NCBI GenBank assembly: GCA_028716845.1
Contig: JAQUPF010000016.1
Coordinates: 1-49,949 of the forward strand
Source: a bacterium
GTDB taxonomy: Bacteria; Auribacterota; Tritonobacteria; UBA1439
DNA: 49,949 bases
Reading direction: 5' to 3'
Under the pieces are notes generated by a model that had not been told where the DNA came from, ran no database searches, and saw only the letters and a program-made list of their open reading frames with translations. A program made the translations under genes and the position numbers. Shown here one piece after another: positions 45,011 to 49,949 of this stretch (its first letter is position 1; every line of letters starts with the position of its first letter).

Positions 45011-46597
45011 TCAGAACTCGAGGATGTCCCTGAACGCCCGCCGCCCGTACTCGTGGATCATCGGGATCCCCGTCACCTCCCGCGCGAGCGGGGTGAGCGA
45101 GGCGAGGTCGCCGCGGTCGATGAGGTTCAGCCGGAACTTCCGGCAGCCGGCGACGAGCTGCTGGAGGCCCACCTTGAGCCGGTCGAAGTAGGTGTAGACG
45201 CCGACGGCCGTCCACGGGAGATCCCTCCCGACGGCGTCCGCGTAGCGCGCCCGCAGTTCCGTGAGCGTAATGAAGAACTTCTCCGGGTCGTCGCCGTACC
45301 GCTCCCTGAAGGCGGCGGGGAGGTCCTCCGCCTCGGCGAGTTTGATGAAGTAATCGGCCTTCATCGCCGCCGTGATCGGGGCGCGGGCCATCGCCACGCC
45401 CTTCACGACGGGCCCGTCCCCGTCGTTGCTCATCGCGATCGCCTTGAAGATCTGGGTCTCGTTGACGAAGCCGCCGGCGATGACGATGTCGGGAACGTAC
45501 CTCCCCCGCTCCCGGAGGATCCGCACCCCCTCCAGGACGATCGCCTCGAGGTAGAGGGTCGGCGTCGAGCAGTCCTGCATCATCGGCACGGGGGACATCC
45601 CCGTCCCTCCCCCCCCGCCGTCGAGCGTGAGGAGATCGACGCGGGCCTGCGAGGCGCACTTGAGGATGAAGGCGATCGCGGCCGGGTTCGGCGCGCCGGT
45701 CTTGAGGAACACCTTCCTCGCCCCCATGTCGCGGAGCCGCTCGACGTCCTCGACGAACGGCGCCGCCTCCGGCATGCCGATCCGGGAATGCCGCTCGAAG
45801 GAGTCGAAGACGCCCTGCCGGAACGCCTCCTCGACCGCCGGGTCCTCCGGGTCGGGGATGACGATGTAGCCGCGGCGCTTGAGCATGGCCGCCTTCTCGA
45901 TCGTCGAGATCCGGACCTCGCCGCCGATGTTCTTCGCCCCCTGCCCCCACTTCCGCTCGATGATCTCCACGCCGAGTTCCCTGACGGCGTACCGGTCGAC
46001 GCCCGCGCGCTGGTCCTCGACGTTCGTCTGGACGCCGATCCCGCCGTGCTCGCCGTCCCAGAACGACCGGTAATGGTCCACCCTGAAGCGGAGGGCGGGC
46101 GAGTCCGCGACCCGGCCGTCCGGGTCGAACCGCGCCTCGTCGTCCATGCCGCAGACGTTCTCGCCGATGATGTCCACGACGCCGGCGGCGGCCGCCCCCA
46201 TGGAGAGCCCCAGCCAGTTGCGCCTCGCCACGTCCGTCGAGCCGAGGCCGGGGATGATGACGGGCAGCCGTACCTTCACGCCGCCGATCGTCTGCGCCAC
46301 GTCCGCGTTCGGGAAGAGCGCCCGGTCCGGATCCTCCTCGACCCCCTCCGCCCCCCGCACCTCGACCATGATCTGGAGATCGCGCCAGTTGAGGCCGTAA
46401 TCCTTGTTCGAGGCGGCGGTGGACTCCCCGTACCGCTCCGGCTCCGGGTAGAGCACCTCCCTGCCGCGGAAGGCGCTCTTGCCCACCTCGCAGAGCGTCC
46501 GGCACTCGCGGATGCAGATCGGGCACATCCCGCTCAAGGGGCTGGGGTCCCGCACCCGGAGGCTCGTGCCCGTCGTCGAGCGCGCGTTCTCTTTCAT
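45011..46597 (-). CDS. FMN-binding glutamate synthase-like protein (archaeal-type GltB2 domain)
   Basis: This 528-residue protein consists of the FMN/Fe-S synthase domain of glutamate synthase without the glutaminase domain. The N-terminal Cys cluster is C25PIC28-x3-C32-x3-C36. Core motifs are LPVIIPGLGSTDVARRNWLG, GGIGVQTNVEDQRAGVDRYA, ERKWGQGAKNIGGEV, LLTLDGGGGGTGMSPVPMM and VIAGGFVNETQIFKAIAM. The classic GOGAT-type GGTGASP is here GGTGMSP. Family members are used for ammonia-dependent glutamate formation or related alpha-amine chemistry, so an amination role next to a nitrogen-catabolic fdrA cluster is reasonable. ATG at 46597 with GGAG about 12 nt upstream. Confidence 0.88.
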   Translation of the reverse strand: MKENARSTTGTSLRVRDPSPLSGMCPICIRECRTLCEVGKSAFRGREVLYPEPERYGESTAASNKDYGLNWRDLQIMVEVRGAEGVEEDPDRALFPNADVAQTIGGVKVRLPVIIPGLGSTDVARRNWLGLSMGAAAAGVVDIIGENVCGMDDEARFDPDGRVADSPALRFRVDHYRSFWDGEHGGIGVQTNVEDQRAGVDRYAVRELGVEIIERKWGQGAKNIGGEVRISTIEKAAMLKRRGYIVIPDPEDPAVEEAFRQGVFDSFERHSRIGMPEAAPFVEDVERLRDMGARKVFLKTGAPNPAAIAFILKCASQARVDLLTLDGGGGGTGMSPVPMMQDCSTPTLYLEAIVLEGVRILRERGRYVPDIVIAGGFVNETQIFKAIAMSNDGDGPVVKGVAMARAPITAAMKADYFIKLAEAEDLPAAFRERYGDDPEKFFITLTELRARYADAVGRDLPWTAVGVYTYFDRLKVGLQQLVAGCRKFRLNLIDRGDLASLTPLAREVTGIPMIHEYGRRAFRDILEF

Positions 46598-46629
46598 GTG
46601 TCGGCTCGTCTCCGAATGTGAATTTCCGT

Positions 46630-46635
46630 ATTATA
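46630..46635 (-). promoter_or_regulatory. -10 box for the glutamate synthase-like gene
   Basis: TATAAT on the minus strand lies 32 bp before the ATG. No convincing -35 is present at 16-18 bp. Confidence 0.45.
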
Positions 46636-46644
46636 GCATACTGC

Positions 46645-46835
46645 GCCACTCAATCCGCGCCCATCCCCGATCATCCGCGGAAGGAACCATATCCTCCGCA
46701 TGTTTCGCGGCTGCGGCATGTTCCCCGCGAATCCGCGTTTGCAACTCTTTCTTCCCGGGCTGCGGTTTCACCCGCGAATATCCGTGCGGTTGTCCGTGAT
46801 GATCCGTGAACATCCGTGGTGGATTCGTTCATTGA
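46645..46835. repeat. Degenerate intergenic repeat patch 9
   Basis: This patch occupies most of the 325-bp divergent gap (46598-46922). It includes CCCGATCATCCGCGGAAGG, a Cys-rich-looking but non-coding middle, and GTGATGATCCGTGAACATCC then GTGGTGGATTC at the right end. Apart from the two promoters no gene is seen. Confidence 0.7.
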
Positions 46836-46862
46836 GACCGCCGCCCGCGCCGCAGTTGCCGC

Positions 46863-46892
46863 TTGCCGGCACCGGCGCCGGTTTCCTATACT
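46863..46892 (+). promoter_or_regulatory. Sigma70-type promoter for fdrA operon
   Basis: TTGCCG (46863-46868), an 18-bp spacer and TATACT (46887-46892) lie 30 bp before the fdrA ATG. Confidence 0.55.
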
Positions 46893-46922
46893 ACGCGCGG
46901 CGTTCCCCGACCGGAGCAGGGC

Positions 46923-48437
46923 ATGCTGCGAAACATCGTCGTGCACAACCGGTACGTCGACTCGGTCATGCTCATGGCCCTCGCCGCGAAGGCACGGGAG
47001 GCGACCGGCGCCGAGGAGGTCTCCGCGATGATGGGGACCGACGCGAACAAGGCCCTCCTCGAACAGGTCTCCCTCCTCGACGACGGGGGGAGGGGCGCCG
47101 GGGCGATGGACATCATCATCGCCGTCCGGGCGGATGACGCCGACGCCGTCCGGAAGGCGGCCTCTGCGGTCGAGGAGCTGCTCGGCCGGCGGCCGGCGGA
47201 GGCCGCCGAGGCCGAGGCGGCCCCCCGCTCGCTCGAGGGCGCCCTGGCCCGCCTGCCGGACGCGAGGCTCCTCTTCATCTCGCTCCCCGGCGCCTACGCC
47301 CGCCGCGAGGCGGAGGCGGCGCTCGACCGCGGCCTCCACGTCCTCATCTTCAGCGACAACGTCCCGCTCGAGGACGAGATCGCGCTGAAAGAGAAGGGCC
47401 GACGCCTCGGCCTCATCGTCATGGGGCCCGACTGCGGCACCGCCGTCATCGGCGGCGTCGCCCTGGGCTTCGCGAACGTCCTCCGCCGCGGCCCCGTCGG
47501 GATCATCGGGGCGTCGGGCACCGGCATCCAGGAGGTGAGCTGCCTCCTCTCGAACGCCGGCGCCGGCGTCAGCCAGGCGATCGGCCTCGGCGGGCGCGAC
47601 CTGCGGGAGGAGGTCGGCGGCACCGGCATGCTCATGGCGATCGACGCGCTCGAGGCGGACGCCGCCACCGGGCGCATCGTCCTCATCTCCAAGCCGCCCG
47701 CCCCCGCCGTCGCGGCGCGCGTCCTCGACCGGGCGAAGGCCTGCCGCACGCCGGTCATCGTCAACTTCCTGAACGGCGATCCGGCCGAGGCGGAGCGGCG
47801 CGGACTCCCGTTCTCGCCGACGCTCGAGGGGGCGGCGGTCGCCGCCCTCGCCTCCCTGCGCGGGGTGGCCGCCGTGCCAGCCGCGCTCGCCGAGGCCGCC
47901 CGCGCGGCGCGCGGGGCGCGCGCGGACGGGCAGCGCTTCATCCGCGGCCTCTTCTCCGGCGGCACCCTCTGCGACGAGGCGCTCCTCGTCCTCCGGGAGT
48001 CCGTGGGCGACTGTCGCTCCAACATCCCGCTCACGCCCGACATGAAACTGGAGGACGCGCGGCGGAGCGAGGGGAACTGCCTCTTGGACCTCGGCGACGA
48101 CGAGTTCACCCGCGGCCGCCCGCACCCGATGATCGACTTCACCCTCCGCCGCGAGCGGATCGTCGAGGAGGCGCGGGACCCGGCGACCGCCGTCATCCTC
48201 CTCGACGTCGTCCTCGGCTACGGGGCGCACCCCGATCCCGCGCGCGAGCTCGTCCCCGCCATCGAGGAGGCGAGGCGCGCGGCCGGCAGGCCGATCGCGA
48301 CGGTCGCCTCCGTCACGGGGACCGACGGCGACCCCCAGGGCCGCGCCCGCCAGAAGGCGGCGCTCGAGGCGGCGGGCGTCATCGTCGCGGGGTCGAACGC
48401 CCAGGCGGCCCGCATCGCCGGGGGCATCGTCGCCTGA
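46923..48437 (+). CDS. fdrA: FdrA family protein (acyl-CoA synthetase-like; oxamate carbamoyltransferase component)
   Basis: This 504-residue protein begins LRNIVVHNRYVDSVMLMALA and contains succinyl-CoA-synthetase-like elements: VMGPDCGTAVIGGVALGFAN (CoA-ligase strand), IIGASGTGIQEVSCLLSNAG, and IGLGGRDLREEVGGTGMLMA, a region equivalent to the ligase alpha chain. The C-terminal beta-like part has HPMIDFTLRRERI and VVLGYGAHPDPA. FdrA (AllF) acts with the DUF1116 (AllG) and DUF2877 (AllH) proteins in oxamate carbamoyl transfer during allantoin breakdown. That role is assigned here by family and by the following DUF1116 gene. ATG at 46923 with GGAG 9 nt upstream is preferred over the upstream in-frame Met. 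Confidence 0.92.
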   Translation: MLRNIVVHNRYVDSVMLMALAAKAREATGAEEVSAMMGTDANKALLEQVSLLDDGGRGAGAMDIIIAVRADDADAVRKAASAVEELLGRRPAEAAEAEAAPRSLEGALARLPDARLLFISLPGAYARREAEAALDRGLHVLIFSDNVPLEDEIALKEKGRRLGLIVMGPDCGTAVIGGVALGFANVLRRGPVGIIGASGTGIQEVSCLLSNAGAGVSQAIGLGGRDLREEVGGTGMLMAIDALEADAATGRIVLISKPPAPAVAARVLDRAKACRTPVIVNFLNGDPAEAERRGLPFSPTLEGAAVAALASLRGVAAVPAALAEAARAARGARADGQRFIRGLFSGGTLCDEALLVLRESVGDCRSNIPLTPDMKLEDARRSEGNCLLDLGDDEFTRGRPHPMIDFTLRRERIVEEARDPATAVILLDVVLGYGAHPDPARELVPAIEEARRAAGRPIATVASVTGTDGDPQGRARQKAALEAAGVIVAGSNAQAARIAGGIVA

Positions 48438-48470
48438 GGCGGGGCGAGGGGTGAGGGGGCGCACGGGACA

Positions 48471-49911
48471 ATGACCGAGAACCGGATCCGCGAGCTGTGG
48501 GATGGAGGCCTCCGGGTCGTCAGCATGGGCCTCCGGTCCTTCACCGACGCGATCGCCGCCCAGGGGGCGGGCGTCATCCACGTGGACTGGCGCCCGCCCG
48601 CCGGCGGCGATCCGCGTGCGCTCGCCGCGCTCGACGCCCTCCGCCCCATCGCGGAGAAGATCCGGAAGGCGAACGATGACGCCCTCGCCATGCTGACCGG
48701 CGCCCAGCCGGTCCTCGTCGACCTCCGGCCCGCCCGGGAGGTCATCCCCGGCATGGACGAGGAGACCATCCTCCACGCCGGCCCGCCGGTCTCATGGGAG
48801 GCGATGTGCGGCCCCGTCAGGGGCGCCGTCATCGGCGCCCTCGTCTACGAGGGAAGGGCGGCCACGCCGGATGAGGCGGCGCGGCTCGCCGCGGGCGGCG
48901 GCGTCCGCTTTTCTCCCTGCCACCACCACGGCGCCGTCGGGCCGATGGCGGGCGTCATCTCCCCCTCGATGTGGGTCTTCTGCGTCCGCAACGCGACGCA
49001 CGGCAACACCGCCTTCGCCACGCTCAACGAGGGTCTCGGCAAGGTCCTCCGGTTCGGCGCCTTCGACCCGCCGGTCATCGAGCGCCTGAAATGGATGGAG
49101 GCGACGCTCGCCCCGGCGCTCGCCGCCGCCGTCCGCCTCTCCGGCGGCATCGGCCTGAAGACCATCATGGCCCAGGCGCTCCTCATGGGCGACGAGTGCC
49201 ACAACCGGAACGCAGCCGCGACCGGCCTGCTTCTCAGGACCCTCACCCCGCACCTCCTCGACGCCGACGTCGACCGCGCGACCGTCGCGGACGTCTTCCG
49301 CTTCGTGAGCGGCAACGACCATTTCTTCCTCAATCTCTCCATGGCCGCCTGCAAGTCGAGCGTGGACCCCATGAAGGGGCTCCGGTACTGCACGCTCATG
49401 TGCGCGATGGCCCGGAACGGCACCGAGATCGGCGTCCGCGTCGCGGGGCTCGGCGACCGCTGGTTCACCGCGCCCGCGGGCGAGGTGCGGGGGCTCTTCT
49501 TCCCCGGCTACACGGCGGTCGACGCCTGCCGCGACCTCGGCGACAGCACCATCACCGAGACCGCCTCGATCGGCGGGTTCGCCATGGCGGGCGCCCCTGC
49601 CATCGTGAAGTTCGTGGGCGGCGTCCCCGCCGACGCGGTCCGCTTCACGAGGGAGATGTACGAGATCTGCTGGGGTGAGAACGGCTCCTTCCAGATGCCG
49701 GCGCTCGACTTCAGGGGGACGCCGGCGGGCGTGGACATCCGGAAGGTGGTGGAGACCGGCATCACTCCCGTCATCAACACCGGCGTCGCCCACCGGGAGC
49801 CGGGGATCGGCCAGATCGGGGCAGGGGCTGCTCAGGGCCGACATGCGCTGCTTCCGGGACGCGCTCGAGGCGTTCGCCGAGACGTGCGCCTCCGCGGGGG
49901 CCGCCCCGTGA
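48471..49911 (+). CDS. DUF1116 (YlbE/AllG-like) protein, with a one-base frameshift near its end
   Basis: This is a protein of about 479 residues once corrected. Family stretches are LWDGGLRVVSMGLRSFTDAI, FSPCHHHGAVGPMAGVISPS, CVRNATHGNTAFATLNEGLG, GLKTIMAQALLMGDECHNRN and PVINTGVAHREPGIGQIGAG. DUF1116 proteins are the AllG partner of FdrA in oxamate carbamoyltransferase. At the four-G run 49824-49827 the reading frame shifts by one. The original frame becomes Arg-rich with no stop before the window end, while the adjacent frame continues as GLLRADMRCFRDALEAFAET and stops at TGA 49911, as expected for the family. The span has one base more than a multiple of three. This is either a sequencing error in the homopolymer or a recent mutation. 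Confidence 0.88.
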
Positions 49912-49949
49912 CGGGCCGCGACTGGCGCGCCCTCGCGCGCGACCGGGAG
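49908..49949 (+). CDS. Start of a further gene in the fdrA operon (truncated by window end)
   Basis: A GTG at 49908 overlaps the DUF1116 stop (GTGA) and opens a frame reading MTGRDWRALARDRE to the window end. Overlaps of this type are used repeatedly in this genome. The position would suit the third oxamate carbamoyltransferase component (DUF2877/AllH) or a carbamate kinase, but 14 residues are too few to decide. Confidence 0.4.
   Translation, partial: MTGRDWRALARDRE

Noticed and set aside
46645-46835. Cys-rich peptide in the divergent gap before fdrA
   Set aside because: The Cys-rich look comes from TGCGGC repeats in patch 9. There is no ribosome-binding site, and the sequence matches the intergenic repeat style.

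Overview
The window is high-GC bacterial DNA with densely packed genes, frequent GTG/TTG starts and many ATGA/GTGA stop-start overlaps. It contains no phage, insertion sequence, CRISPR array or RNA gene that I can support. Intergenic gaps carry degenerate patches of two repeat texts: 'CCACGGAT..ATCCGTGG' and 'CTCTGTG..CTCCGTGG'. Together with DUF2298 proteins, an archaeal-type glutamate synthase, AOR, split methylmalonyl-CoA mutase and several B12/radical-SAM proteins, this suggests an uncultured anaerobic lineage, perhaps PVC-related or a candidate phylum. That placement is inference only.

Region 1 (1-11238, minus strand) is a membrane glycosylation operon. It encodes a DUF2298 protein, a GT2 polyprenyl-phosphate glycosyltransferase, a giant GT-C + DUF2298 + NHL protein (about 1705 aa), a second GT-C + NHL protein and a truncated ArnT-like GT-C protein. 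The two NHL tails are exact 785-bp copies. They flank an AT-richer segment that looks inserted between the giant gene and its former downstream neighbour.

Region 2 (11455-24269) starts with a sulfatase-fold phospho-transferase-like protein and, on the plus strand, a B12-binding radical SAM protein. It continues with a long minus-strand envelope-polysaccharide operon. A good sigma70-type promoter (24241-24269) drives an HD-GYP response regulator, a DUF6485 protein, a second B12-radical SAM enzyme, a Wzm-type ABC permease, a Wzt-type ABC ATPase fused to a GH51-like domain, a SPASM radical SAM protein, a GT4 glycosyltransferase and a methyltransferase. The Wzt-GH51 fusion, with its catalytic nucleophile apparently replaced by Gln, is the most unusual protein here.

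Region 3 (24596-35704, minus) is housekeeping: uvrC, uvrB, a small membrane protein, a PQQ-propeller/TPR protein, rsmB and fmt, then a DUF192 lipoprotein, a DUF1189 membrane protein, galE and def.

Region 4 (36088-49949, mostly plus) is catabolic. It has a class III CoA-transferase, methylmalonyl-CoA mutase catalytic and B12 subunits, MeaB GTPase and methylmalonyl-CoA epimerase, followed by a tungsten/molybdenum aldehyde oxidoreductase and an NCS1 nucleobase-type permease. A convergent FMN glutamate-synthase-like gene follows, and then fdrA-DUF1116 (allFG-like oxamate carbamoyltransferase components) running off the end. Most genes of this region are separated by the palindromic repeat patches rather than forming a tight operon. 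Two probable frameshifts (in the first gene and in the DUF1116 gene) may be sequencing errors or real.
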